DNA of 64,000 bases from Methylobacterium sp. NMS14P (GTDB lineage: Bacteria; Pseudomonadota; Alphaproteobacteria; Rhizobiales; Beijerinckiaceae), in NCBI RefSeq assembly GCF_028583545.1, contig NZ_CP087106.1, forward strand, positions 5,439,001-5,503,000, given 5' to 3'. Below, piece by piece: positions 29,437 through 40,314 of this stretch. The number at the start of each line of letters is the position of its first letter. The first letter of the stretch is position 1. Under the pieces are notes generated by a model. It ran no database searches, was not told where the DNA came from, and saw nothing but the letters and a program-made list of their open reading frames with translations. The translations under genes were made by a program, and so were the position numbers.

Positions 29437-29886
29437 GTGGACGCGATCGACCGCCGCATCATCCAGGCCCTGCGCGGCGACGGCCGGATCAGCAACGCGG
29501 ATCTCGCCGCGGCGGTCGGCCTGTCGGCGTCCGCCTGCCATCGCCGCGTGCGGCTGCTGGAGGAATCTGGCGTCATCCGGGGCTACACGGCGCTGATCGG
29601 CGGCGCGGTCGACGGCCCGGGCCTCGTGGTCCTCACGCAGTTCACCCTGGACCGCCAGACCGAGGACTATCTCAACCGGTTCGAGGCGGCCGTGCGGCGC
29701 TGTCCCGAGGTGCAGGATTGCTATCTGATGACCGGGACGGCCGATTATCTCGTGAAGCTCAAGGTGATCGACGCGGCCGACTACGAGCGGCTTCACAAGG
29801 ATGTCCTGTCGCGGCTGCCGGGAGTCGCCCGGCTGCAATCGAGCTTCGCCATCCGGACCGTCGTGGCCGCCGGCCGGCCGCTCTGA
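29437..29886 (+). CDS. Lrp/AsnC-family regulator
   Basis: 149 residues, GTG start. An N-terminal helix-turn-helix (DRRIIQALRGDGRISNADLAAAVGLSASACHRRVR, about 4-40) is followed by the RAM/ligand-binding domain (about 65-140) with VQDCYLMTGTADYLVKL. It is divergent from the dadX-dadA operon across a 147-base gap, the usual arrangement for the alanine-responsive activator of this operon. Family members bind L-alanine or leucine as octamers. Confidence 0.88.
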   Translation: MDAIDRRIIQALRGDGRISNADLAAAVGLSASACHRRVRLLEESGVIRGYTALIGGAVDGPGLVVLTQFTLDRQTEDYLNRFEAAVRRCPEVQDCYLMTGTADYLVKLKVIDAADYERLHKDVLSRLPGVARLQSSFAIRTVVAAGRPL

Positions 29887-29899
29887 AGGGAGCCCCGCC

Positions 29900-31141
29900 A
29901 TGACGCCGAGCATCGAACCGCACGGGGACGCCCCCTGCGACCTGCGCCTCCACGACGCCGCCCTCGCCGACGGAAGCCGGGCAACCATCGACATCCTGGG
30001 CGACCGCGTGGCGGCGCTGCGGGACCCCGGCGCGCAGCTTCCGATCGCTGGCCGCACGATCGATCTCGGCGGCGCCCTGCTGCTGCCGGGCCTGTCGGAC
30101 GGGCACGTCCACCTCGACAAGTGCCTGCTCGGCCTGCCGTGGCGCCCGCACGCGGCGGCGGGGTCCGTCCGCGCGATCATCGACGACGAGAAGGCGTTCC
30201 GCCGCGCCACGCGGATCCCGCTCGCCGAGCAGGGCGCCGAGGCGCTGCTCGAACGCATGCTCCGCGGCGGCACGACCAGCCTGCGGACCCATGTCGACGT
30301 CGACGACGTCACGCGGCTCGACCACCTCGCCCAGATCCTCGACCTGCGGGCGCGCTGGGCCGACCGCCTGCAGATCCAGATCGTCGCCTTCCCGCAGAGC
30401 GGGATCCTGGGCTGCCCGCCGGTCGCCGACGACCTGGACGCGGCCCTGCGGATGGGGGCCGACCTCGTCGGCGGCCTCGACCCCGTCGGCATCGACGGCG
30501 ACCGCGACGGTCACCTGGACATCGTCTTCGCCCTGGCCGAGCGGCACGGACGGGGCATCGACATCCATCTCCACGAGGGCGGCGCGGCCGGCCTCGCCAC
30601 GATCGCGGCGATCGCGGCCCGCACCGAGGCGGCCGGGCTCGGCGGGCAAGTCACGATCAGCCACGCCTTCGCCCTCGCGGAGGCCGACGACTTGGAACTC
30701 GGCCGGATCGCCGAGGCCCTGAACCGGGCCGGCGTCGCGATCCTCAGCAGCGTGCCGGGCGGGGCCCGATGCCCGCCGATCCCGCGACTGCGCGCGCTCG
30801 GCGTCCCGGTCTGCCTCGGCACCGACAACGTCCGCGACTGCTGGAACCCCGCGACGGTGACCAGCATGGTCGCCCGCGCCCAGCTCGCCGCCTACCGGTT
30901 CGACCTGCGCACCGACGCGGACCTCGCGGCGCTGCTGGCGCCGGTCACCGCCGTCCCGGCGCGGGTGCTGGGCCTCGGTCCGGGCGCGGTGGCGCCCGGC
31001 GCGCGGGCCGACCTGATCGCCTTCGCGGCCGGCGGCGTGCCGCAGGTGATCGCGGAGCGCCAGGACCCCGTGCTCGTCGTGGCGCGGGGCGCCGTCGCGC
31101 TCGACCGGCGCGGCGCGGCCGCAGGAGCCCCGCTAGCGTGA
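29900..31141 (+). CDS. Amidohydrolase-family deaminase (cytosine-deaminase-like)
   Basis: 413 residues of the metal-dependent amidohydrolase fold. Metal ligands are visible in GHVHLDK (about 72), the HVDVDD segment, IHLHEGG, SHAFAL and GTDNVRD, the pattern of CodA-like deaminases. The C-terminal end forms the small beta-sandwich (LGLGPGAVAPGARADLIAF). Starts 13 bases after the Lrp gene. The substrate is not determined by sequence; a cyclic amidine or N-containing ring is the family norm. Its stop overlaps the LysR gene (GTGA). Confidence 0.78.
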   Translation: MTPSIEPHGDAPCDLRLHDAALADGSRATIDILGDRVAALRDPGAQLPIAGRTIDLGGALLLPGLSDGHVHLDKCLLGLPWRPHAAAGSVRAIIDDEKAFRRATRIPLAEQGAEALLERMLRGGTTSLRTHVDVDDVTRLDHLAQILDLRARWADRLQIQIVAFPQSGILGCPPVADDLDAALRMGADLVGGLDPVGIDGDRDGHLDIVFALAERHGRGIDIHLHEGGAAGLATIAAIAARTEAAGLGGQVTISHAFALAEADDLELGRIAEALNRAGVAILSSVPGGARCPPIPRLRALGVPVCLGTDNVRDCWNPATVTSMVARAQLAAYRFDLRTDADLAALLAPVTAVPARVLGLGPGAVAPGARADLIAFAAGGVPQVIAERQDPVLVVARGAVALDRRGAAAGAPLA

Positions 31142-32046
31142 ACGACCGCGCGCTCCGCTACCTCCTCGCCGTCGTGCGCGCGGGCTCGGTCCGGGCGGCC
31201 GCCGAGGTCCTGAACGTCGCCGCCTCGGCGGTGAGCCGGCAGATCATCGAGCTGGAGGCGCAGGTCGGCGAGACCCTGCTCGAGCGCCTGCCCCGGGGCG
31301 TCGTCCCCACCGAGGCCGGCCGTCTGGTCGCCGAGCACGCGCAGCGGCAAGCCGACGAGGCGGCCCTGCTGGAGGACCAGCTGAAGCGCCTGCGCGGGGT
31401 GCAGCGGGGCACGGTCAGCCTGCGCTGCGGCGCCGGCTTCCTGATCGACCTCCTCGACAACGCGCTGGCCGGCTTCGCGCAGGACCATCCGGGCATCGCC
31501 TATCAGGTCGAGATCGGCACGACCGACGGGATCCTCGCGGCGATCGCCCGGGGGGACGCGGATATCGGCCTCGTCTACAACCCGCCCGCGCACCCGGATG
31601 TCCGCGGGATCGTCTCCGCCCGGCAGCCGCTCCTCGCCGTCCTGCCGAACGGGCATCCCCTCGCCGACGGGGCGGCGCCGGTCCCGCTGCGGAGCTTCGC
31701 CACCGAGCCCGCCGCGCTCCTGCCCCCCGACCACGGGGTGCGCCAGCTGATTGGCCGCGTCGAGGCCGACGGCGGCTTCCGGCTGGTGCCGCGGCTGGAG
31801 ACGGCGTCCTTCGAGCTGCACCGCCGCTTCGTCATGGCCGCCATGGGCGTCGCCTTCCTGCCCCGCTTCGTGGTCGCGGCCGAGCTGCGCGACGGCCTCC
31901 TCGCGGCTTTGCCGCTGCGCGACGCCATCCTGTCGGAGGCGAGCGCCCACCTCGTCATCCGCGCGGGGCGGCGCCTGCCCGAGGGCGCGGCGCGGCTGCT
32001 CGGCTGGCTGGCCGACCACATGGTGGCCTTCCGGCCGCCGACCTGA
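31138..32046 (+). CDS. LysR-family regulator
   Basis: 302 residues, GTG start overlapping the amidohydrolase stop. The winged helix-turn-helix is at about 4-62 (LAVVRAGSVRAAAEVLNVAASAVSRQI). The effector domain is at 90-290, with VLPNGHPLAD. The gene is co-directional with the following dehydrogenase and aldehyde dehydrogenase genes, so it may control the 32-37 kb catabolic run, the upstream deaminase, or both. Confidence 0.88.
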   Translation: MNDRALRYLLAVVRAGSVRAAAEVLNVAASAVSRQIIELEAQVGETLLERLPRGVVPTEAGRLVAEHAQRQADEAALLEDQLKRLRGVQRGTVSLRCGAGFLIDLLDNALAGFAQDHPGIAYQVEIGTTDGILAAIARGDADIGLVYNPPAHPDVRGIVSARQPLLAVLPNGHPLADGAAPVPLRSFATEPAALLPPDHGVRQLIGRVEADGGFRLVPRLETASFELHRRFVMAAMGVAFLPRFVVAAELRDGLLAALPLRDAILSEASAHLVIRAGRRLPEGAARLLGWLADHMVAFRPPT

Positions 32047-32062
32047 CGCGAGCGTGCTGAAT

Positions 32063-32102
32063 TTCCGCACGGAACGTTCAGAAATCGGCTGTTGTCGCAA
32101 CA
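32063..32102. promoter_or_regulatory. Two palindromes between the LysR gene and the dehydrogenase gene
   Basis: TTCCG-CA-CGGAA (32063-32074) and TGTTG-TCG-CAACA (32090-32102) are perfect dyads in the 101-base gap before the dehydrogenase gene. Their placement suits a promoter with regulator sites, possibly for the LysR protein. Confidence 0.4.
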
Positions 32103-32147
32103 CTCGACTGCCGGAATTATCGTGCTGCTTCGTGAGGACGGATCGGC

Positions 32148-33032
32148 ATGACCATCGCAACGGTAGGGGTCGTCGGGCTCGGCAACATGGGTCTGGGCAT
32201 GGCCGCGACCCTGGCCCGCAAGGGTTTCGCGGTCCTGGGCTACGACCTCAGTCCGGCCCGGCGCCCCGCCGCCGAGGCGGCCGGCGTCACCGTCCTCGAC
32301 GCCCTCAACGACGTGCTCGGCCGGGCCGACGCCCTGGTGTTCTCGCTGCCGCTGGCGCGGGACGTGGAGGCGGTGGTCACCGCGGAGGGCGGGCTCCTGT
32401 CCCGGACCGACCGGAAGGTGGTGGTGATCGACACCTCGACCTCGGATCCCGGCACGACCCGGCGCCTCGCCGAGCGCCTCGCCGCGGCCGGTCACGCGCT
32501 CCTCGACGCCCCGGTGAGCGGCGGCCCCTCCGGCGCCGCCGAGGGCACCCTGACCATGATGATCGGCGGGGCCGCGGCGGATTACGAACTGGCCCGGCCG
32601 GTCCTGGAGGCGATGTCGGCCCGCGCGCCGCATGTCGGGCCGTCGGGCGCTGGCAACATCGTCAAGCTCGTCAACAACCTGCTGGTCGCGGCCCATCTGG
32701 TGACCACCGGAGAGGCCCTGCGCCTGTCCGAGGCGGCGGGCCTCTCGGCCGAGGAGGCCGTCAAGGTCGTCAACACCGCCACCGGCCGCAGCGCGATCAG
32801 CGAGGTCATGGTCCCGCGCTGGGTCCAGTCCGGCACCTTCGACAGCGGCTTCTCGGCCGGCCTGATGCGCAAGGACGTGCGCCTCGCCCTCGAACTCGCC
32901 GAAGAATGCGGGATCGACCTGCCGCTCTCCGCCGAGGTGAAGCGGATCTGGCAGGCGACGCAGGCCGCCATCCCCGACACGGCCGACTTCACCCGCATGG
33001 CCGATTACCGCGATCCCAAGGGAGCCCACTGA
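32148..33032 (+). CDS. NAD(P)-dependent 3-hydroxyacid dehydrogenase (HIBADH family)
   Basis: 294 residues. N-terminal Rossmann fold with VGVVGLGNMGLGMAATLARKG, the substrate-binding DAPVSGGPSGAAEGTLTMMIGG near 122-143 and the catalytic lysine in GNIVKLVNNLL near 170. Members include 3-hydroxyisobutyrate, tartronate-semialdehyde, L-threonate and similar dehydrogenases. The sequence does not settle which. TGATG overlap with the aldehyde dehydrogenase gene suggests a two-step hydroxyacid-to-acid pathway. Confidence 0.85.
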   Translation: MTIATVGVVGLGNMGLGMAATLARKGFAVLGYDLSPARRPAAEAAGVTVLDALNDVLGRADALVFSLPLARDVEAVVTAEGGLLSRTDRKVVVIDTSTSDPGTTRRLAERLAAAGHALLDAPVSGGPSGAAEGTLTMMIGGAAADYELARPVLEAMSARAPHVGPSGAGNIVKLVNNLLVAAHLVTTGEALRLSEAAGLSAEEAVKVVNTATGRSAISEVMVPRWVQSGTFDSGFSAGLMRKDVRLALELAEECGIDLPLSAEVKRIWQATQAAIPDTADFTRMADYRDPKGAH

Positions 33033-34570
33033 TGTCCGGCACGCCGCACTCGCCCGCCGCCGACCGGGTCGGCGCCCTCCTGGCCGACCTGCTGCCGGGC
33101 GGCCGCATCGGCAGCGTCGTGGCCGGTGAGATCCTCGCCGGGACCGGCGCCGCCCTCGATCTCACCAACCCCGCCGACGGCGGCGTGCTGGCAAGCTTCG
33201 CCGATGCCGGGCCGTCGGTCGTCGCGGCCGCCATGGCGGCGGCCCGCGACGCCCAGCGCGCGTGGTGGGGCATGAGCGCCGCCGCCCGCGGTCGCGCGAT
33301 GTGGGCCGTGGCCGCCCTGGTCCGGCAGCACGCCGGCGCGCTCGCCGAGCTGGAGACCCTGTCGGCCGGCAAGCCGATCCGCGACACGCGCGGCGAGGTC
33401 GCGAAGGTCGCCGAGATGTTCGAGTACTACGCCGGCTGGTGCGACAAGCTGCACGGCGACGTCATCCCGGTCCCGACCTCGCACCTGAACTACACCCGCC
33501 ACGAGCCCTTCGGCACCGTGGTGCAGATCACGCCCTGGAACGCCCCGATCTTCACCGCGGGCTGGCAGATCGCGCCGGCGATCTGCGCCGGCAACGCCGT
33601 GGTGCTGAAGCCCTCCGAGCTGACGCCCCTGACCTCGCTCGCCCTCGGCCTGCTCTGCGACCGCGCCGAGGGGATGCCGCGCGGCCTCGTCTCGGTGCTG
33701 GCTGGCGCCGGCCCGACCACCGGCGCCGCCGCGGTGGCCCATCCCGAGACCCGGCTGGTCGTGTTCGTGGGCTCGGCCGAGGCGGGCGCGCAGATCGCCG
33801 CCGCGGCGGCCCGCGCCATCGTGCCGAGCGTGCTGGAGCTCGGCGGCAAGTCGGCCAACATCGTGTTCGCCGACGCCGACCTCGACCGGGCGCTGATCGG
33901 CGCGCAGGCCGCGATCTTCGGCGGCGCCGGCCAGAGCTGCGTCGCGGGCTCCCGGCTCCTCGTGCACCGCTCGATCCACGCGTCCTTCGTCGAGCGCCTG
34001 TCCCGCGCCGCCGCGCGCATCCCGGTGGGCGCGCCGACCGACCCGGAGACGCAGATCGGCCCGATCAACAACCGGCGCCAGCGGGACAAGATCGCCGGCA
34101 TGGTCGAGGCCGCCGCGGGGGCGGGCGCCACGATCGCGGCGGGCGGGGCCTGCCCCGCGTCCCTGCGCGATACGGGCGGCTTCTACTACGGCCCGACCAT
34201 CGTGGACGGCGTCGCGCCGGACGCGGCGATCGCCCGGGAGGAGGTGTTCGGCCCGGTCCTGGCGGTCCTGCCGTTCGACGGCGAGGACGAGGCGGTCGCG
34301 CTGGCCAACGGCACGCCCTACGGCCTCGCCGGCGCGGTCTGGACCGGCGACGGCGGGCGCGGCCACCGGGTCGCGGCGGCTTTGCGGGCCGGCACCGTCT
34401 GGGTGAACGGCTACAAGACCATCAACGTGGCCTCGCCCTTCGGCGGCTTCGGCCGCTCGGGCTTCGGCCGCTCCTCGGGCCGCGAGGCGCTGATGGCCTA
34501 CACCCAGACCAAGAGCGTCTGGGTCGAGACCGCCGCCGAGCCGGCCGTGACCTTCGGCTACGTGGGCTAG
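33032..34570 (+). CDS. NAD(P)-dependent aldehyde dehydrogenase
   Basis: 512 residues of the aldehyde dehydrogenase superfamily: ITPWNAPIF as the cofactor-binding start, VFVGSAEAG, the catalytic glutamate motif LELGGKSANIVF, the catalytic cysteine in GGAGQSCVAGSR near 307 and the C-terminal SPFGGFGRSGFGR. The size and motifs resemble betaine/aminoaldehyde or semialdehyde dehydrogenases. The ATG at 33032 overlaps the preceding stop (TGATG). The substrate is probably the product of the preceding enzyme, which is inference. Confidence 0.9.
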   Translation: MSGTPHSPAADRVGALLADLLPGGRIGSVVAGEILAGTGAALDLTNPADGGVLASFADAGPSVVAAAMAAARDAQRAWWGMSAAARGRAMWAVAALVRQHAGALAELETLSAGKPIRDTRGEVAKVAEMFEYYAGWCDKLHGDVIPVPTSHLNYTRHEPFGTVVQITPWNAPIFTAGWQIAPAICAGNAVVLKPSELTPLTSLALGLLCDRAEGMPRGLVSVLAGAGPTTGAAAVAHPETRLVVFVGSAEAGAQIAAAAARAIVPSVLELGGKSANIVFADADLDRALIGAQAAIFGGAGQSCVAGSRLLVHRSIHASFVERLSRAAARIPVGAPTDPETQIGPINNRRQRDKIAGMVEAAAGAGATIAAGGACPASLRDTGGFYYGPTIVDGVAPDAAIAREEVFGPVLAVLPFDGEDEAVALANGTPYGLAGAVWTGDGGRGHRVAAALRAGTVWVNGYKTINVASPFGGFGRSGFGRSSGREALMAYTQTKSVWVETAAEPAVTFGYVG

Positions 34571-34905
34571 AGCTGTGCCCGACCGCGTCGCGACAGACTG
34601 AGCAGCGAGCGGCGCGGGTTCCGACAGCGCGACGGTTCCCCCTCTCCCGCACGGGAGAGGGTCGGGGTGAGGGACGAGAAGGTTCAGAATCGAGCGCGCC
34701 ATCGCGGCGGGTACAGGTCACGCCTCATCCGGAAAGACCTGGATCCCTCACCCTGTCCCTCTCCCGCACGGGAGAGGGGACCCGCGCTCCATCCGGCTCG
34801 GGCACGCCCCGCGGCGGCGTCCGCGCAGCGATCTACCGACAAGCCGGCGATCAAGATCGGCACGCACAGCAACGGGTGCCCCCAAGGGGGCCAAGGAGGA
34901 TGACG
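34571..34905. other. Intergenic region carrying an inverted REP-like pair
   Basis: 335 bases between the aldehyde dehydrogenase and DUF3100 genes, occupied mainly by two inverted copies of a hairpin-forming repeat (annotated separately) and the ribosome site of the next gene. No coding region is seen. Confidence 0.6.
34640..34778. repeat. Inverted REP-like (REPIN-type) doublet
   Basis: Each copy is a 10-base perfect hairpin, CCCTCTCCCG-CA-CGGGAGAGGG (34640-34661 and 34757-34778). The first is followed by TCGGGGTGAGGG (to 34673) and the second is preceded by CCCTCACCCTGT (from 34745), so the two 34-base units are in inverted orientation with 71 bases between them. This CCCTCTCCCG repeat recurs in many proteobacterial genomes, usually between genes. 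It may stop transcription or stabilise mRNA here. Confidence 0.75.
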
Positions 34906-36270
34906 ATGGCGGGGGAACTGTTTGCGACGAACACGCGGCCGGCCGTGCCGCCCGTCTCGGGCGGGGGCAAGCTGACGCTGTTCCTGCTCGCCCTCGTCAT
35001 CGTCGTCATCGCGGAGGCGATCGGCAACGTCAGCATCCCGGTGGGCGCCGGCAAGATCGTGCTGCTGCCGCTGCTCTGGGCCCTGCTCCTCGGCGGCGCG
35101 CTGGGGCTGATGAGCCCGCGCCTGCCCGAGCCGCTGCGGCTGTCGGGCGCCCTGCAGAACGCGGCCGGCGCCTACCTGCAGCCGGCACTCCTGATCTTCA
35201 TCGCCAAGCTCGGCCTGCTCGTCGGCGGCTCGCTGCCGAAGATCCTCGCCTCGGGCTGGGCCCTGGCCTTCCAGGAATTCGGCCACTTCTTCGGCACGAT
35301 GGTGTTCGGCCTGCCGGTCGCGCTCCTGCTCGGCATCAAGCGCGAGGCGATCGGCGCGACCTTCTCGGTCGGCCGTGAGCCCAGCCTCGCCATCATCGGC
35401 GAGCGCTACGGCATGGACTCGCCGGAGGGGCGCGGCGTGCTGGCCGAGTACCTGACCGGCACGGTGTTCGGCGCGGTGTTCATCGCCCTGCTGGCCGGGC
35501 TGATCACCAGCTTAGGGATCTTCAACCCGCTGGCGCTGGCGATGGGGGCCGGCGTCGGCTCCGGCAGCATGATGGCCGCGGCCTCGGGGGCGATCGCGGC
35601 CCAGCAGACGCCCGAGGTCGCCAAGGATGTCGCCACCTTCGCGGCGGCCAGCAACCTCGTCACCACCACGATCGGCACGTACTTCACCCTGTTCCTGTCG
35701 CTGCCCTTCACGATCTGGGCCTACGGCAAGCTGGAGCCGATCCTCGGCCGCAACCGGCCGGACGCCGCCCGCCCGGCGGCCGCCGAGCCGCAGGGCGCCG
35801 CGCCGGCCCATCAGGAGGTGCGGATCGGCCTCGGCGAGACCGTGCTCGCGTGGATCCTGATCGGCGCCTACGGGCTGATCGGCAACTGGCTGACCTACGG
35901 AATCGTCCCCGACGCGAGCGTCGTCGCCGGGATGGCGATCATCATCGGCACCGTCCTGGCCGGCTGGGGCCTGTACCTGCTCCTCGGCCGGCGCCTGCCC
36001 GCCGTCCTCTGGGTCTCGATCATCGGCATGGCGCTGACCTATCCCGGCACGCCCTACGCCGCCGAGATCGCCGCCCTGACCGGCAAGCTCAACTTCCTGG
36101 CGCTGGCCACGCCGATCCTGACCTTCGCGGGGCTCTCGGTCGCCAAGGACGTGCCCGCCTTCCGCCGCCTCGGCTGGCGGATCGTCGTGGTCTCGTTCAT
36201 GGCCAATGCCGGGACGTTCCTCGGCGCTGCCCTCATCGCGCAGTTCTTCATGCACGCGCCGCTGGGGTGA
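34906..36270 (+). CDS. DUF3100-family membrane protein
   Basis: 454 residues with about 10-12 hydrophobic segments, for example LTLFLLALVIVVIAEAIG and LLPLLWALLLGGALG near the N terminus and several from 330 to the end. The arrangement of two halves with a hydrophilic linker (about 275-300) is transporter-like. It resembles DUF3100 proteins, which are often next to M20 amidohydrolase genes, as here. The start at 34906 is 6 bases after AAGGAGG; an ATG at 34900 is too close to it. It is probably a carrier for the substrate of the downstream M20 enzyme. Confidence 0.78.
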   Translation: MAGELFATNTRPAVPPVSGGGKLTLFLLALVIVVIAEAIGNVSIPVGAGKIVLLPLLWALLLGGALGLMSPRLPEPLRLSGALQNAAGAYLQPALLIFIAKLGLLVGGSLPKILASGWALAFQEFGHFFGTMVFGLPVALLLGIKREAIGATFSVGREPSLAIIGERYGMDSPEGRGVLAEYLTGTVFGAVFIALLAGLITSLGIFNPLALAMGAGVGSGSMMAAASGAIAAQQTPEVAKDVATFAAASNLVTTTIGTYFTLFLSLPFTIWAYGKLEPILGRNRPDAARPAAAEPQGAAPAHQEVRIGLGETVLAWILIGAYGLIGNWLTYGIVPDASVVAGMAIIIGTVLAGWGLYLLLGRRLPAVLWVSIIGMALTYPGTPYAAEIAALTGKLNFLALATPILTFAGLSVAKDVPAFRRLGWRIVVVSFMANAGTFLGAALIAQFFMHAPLG

Positions 36271-36348
36271 ACCGCCGCGCCGATCGGCGTAGGGTCCGGA
36301 CGGGGGATCGAGGCGCTCCGGCAGCCTCCGGCATTTGAGAGAGGTCGC

Positions 36349-37503
36349 ATGCGCATCGAGGCGGAGACCGTGGAGCGGATGGTCGCGTGGCGGCGCGACC
36401 TGCACGCCCATCCCGAGCTGGCCTTCCAAGAGGTCCGCACGGCGGAGCTCGTCGCCCGCGAACTGGCCGCCTGCGGCCTGTCGGTGAGGACCGGGCTCGG
36501 CCGCACCGGCGTGGTCGGGACCCTGAGCCGGGGCGACGGCCCGACCGTCGGCCTGCGGGCCGACATGGACGCCCTGCCGATCCAGGAGACGACCGGCGCC
36601 GCGCACGCGTCCCGGACGCCCGGCGTGATGCATGCCTGCGGCCATGACGGCCACGTGGCGATGCTGCTCGGCGCGGCCCGGCACCTCGCGTCGCGCACCG
36701 ACCTGTCCGGCACGGTGCACTTCATCTTCCAGCCGGCGGAGGAGTGCGAGGGCGGCGGGCGCGCCATGGTCGAGGACGGCCTGTTCCGGCTGTTCCCGTG
36801 CGATTCCGTCTACGGCCTGCACAACTGGCCTGGTTTGCCGCTGGGGACCTTCGCGACCCGGGTCGGCGCCATCATGGCCTCCCTCGACACGTTCGAGATC
36901 GCGGTCGCCGGGTTCGGCACCCACGCGGCCATGCCGGAGCGCGGCACCGACACGCTGGTGGTCGCCTCCGAGATCGTCCTCGCCCTGCAGACCATCGTGA
37001 GCCGCCGGATCGCCCCCACGGACCCGGTCGTGCTCAGCGTCACGCAGATCCACGGCGGCGACGCCTACAACGTCATCCCCGAGCACGCGGTCATCCGCGG
37101 CACGGTCCGCTGCCTGGACGAGGCCGTGCGCAAGCGCGTCGCCGAACTCGTCCAGGCCATCGCGGGCGGCACGGCCGCCACGCACGGCGCCCGCGCGGAG
37201 GTGGCCTACCGGTTCGGATACCCCGCCACCGTCAACACCGCCGACGCCGTCGGCAACGCCCTGGAGGCGGCAGGAACCGTCCCGGACATCACCGCGCGCC
37301 GCGGCGAGGTCGGACCCTCCATGGCGTCGGAGGATTTCGCCTACATGCTCGAGGCCTGCCCCGGCGCCTACGCGTGGATCGGGACCGACGGGACGCGCAA
37401 GAGCCTGCCGCTCCACAATCCGGGCTACGACTTCAACGACGAGGCCCTGCCGGTCGGCGCCGCCTACTGGGCCGCGCTGGGGGTGCACAGCCTCAGGACG
37501 TGA
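36349..37503 (+). CDS. M20-family amidohydrolase (hippurate/N-acyl amino acid hydrolase type)
   Basis: 384 residues. Metal ligands are visible in the LRADMDALPI segment near 67-76, in HACGHDGHVAML near 92-103, in FQPAEE near 125-130, and in the late His of PLHNPGYDFND. The M20D dimerisation domain is between about 175 and 285. Family members remove acyl groups from amino acids or cleave amides. The position directly after the DUF3100 carrier suggests uptake followed by hydrolysis. The exact acyl-amino-acid is unknown. Confidence 0.88.
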   Translation: MRIEAETVERMVAWRRDLHAHPELAFQEVRTAELVARELAACGLSVRTGLGRTGVVGTLSRGDGPTVGLRADMDALPIQETTGAAHASRTPGVMHACGHDGHVAMLLGAARHLASRTDLSGTVHFIFQPAEECEGGGRAMVEDGLFRLFPCDSVYGLHNWPGLPLGTFATRVGAIMASLDTFEIAVAGFGTHAAMPERGTDTLVVASEIVLALQTIVSRRIAPTDPVVLSVTQIHGGDAYNVIPEHAVIRGTVRCLDEAVRKRVAELVQAIAGGTAATHGARAEVAYRFGYPATVNTADAVGNALEAAGTVPDITARRGEVGPSMASEDFAYMLEACPGAYAWIGTDGTRKSLPLHNPGYDFNDEALPVGAAYWAALGVHSLRT

Positions 37504-37522
37504 CACGGCGGTTGTCCTGAGA

Positions 37523-37551
37523 GACCGCCCGCGCCGGAGGCGCGGGCGGTC
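37523..37551. terminator. Strong hairpin between two convergent genes
   Basis: GACCGCCCGCGCC (37523-37535) and GGCGCGGGCGGTC (37539-37551) pair perfectly over 13 bases with a GGA loop, 20 bases after the M20 stop and 14 bases before the katG stop. It can terminate both strands. There is no T-tract. Confidence 0.65.
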
Positions 37552-37564
37552 CCGACGGCGGGTC

Positions 37565-39883
<2,319 letters not shown>

Positions 39884-40310
39884 CGGGTGGTCCCCCTCGG
39901 TGTTGAGCCGCCGTCGACGGCCCGCGCGGAGGGCACGGGGACGGGACGGTGCAGTGGTCCGAACCCTCGGGAAATCCCCGTCGCGCTCGAAGCTGCTGAC
40001 GAAATGAGGCAGCCCCCCGCGGGATCAAGTTCGGAGTGCCTCGAAGTCTCGGCCGAGGCTGTGACCGGATGTCCCGTAATCGAGTCGATGACGTCGTCGT
40101 GAACCGCAGGGTGGCGGCACGACCGTAAGATTCGACTGTGACGCGTCCGAACCTGGCGATCGACGATTTCGGCGCCGCCGTCGAACGGCAGCACAGGGAA
40201 CAACTTCCCCGATCCTAGGGCACGCGGCGACGCGAGCCGGCCCGGCGGCATCCCCGCCCGCGCGACAAAGACCATTGGCTACGCTCGACGATGATCATAC
40301 AGTCATACAC
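39884..40310. other. Intergenic region between katG and the GntR gene
   Basis: 427 bases, divergent. GC-rich without visible gene or clear direct repeats. It presumably contains the katG promoter. The right end holds the first TCAT-N4-ATGA site of the GntR regulator. Confidence 0.45.
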
Positions 40311-40314
40311 ATGA
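40303..40314. promoter_or_regulatory. Candidate GntR operator at the regulator's own start codon
   Basis: TCAT-ACAC-ATGA, a perfect 4+4 dyad that overlaps the ATG of the GntR gene. A second site of the same pattern lies before the neighbouring MFS gene. Autorepression is the simplest reading. Confidence 0.5.

Noticed and set aside
30121..31137. Upstream part of the LysR frame
   Set aside because: It overlaps the amidohydrolase gene in another frame and is Arg/Pro-rich. The LysR domain begins at the GTG at 31138.
33262..34905. Upstream part of the DUF3100 frame
   Set aside because: It overlaps the aldehyde dehydrogenase gene out of frame. The AAGGAGG site marks the true start at 34906.
39884..40310. 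OxyR-type site upstream of katG
   Set aside because: I looked for ATAG-N7-CTAT repeats and found none that are convincing.
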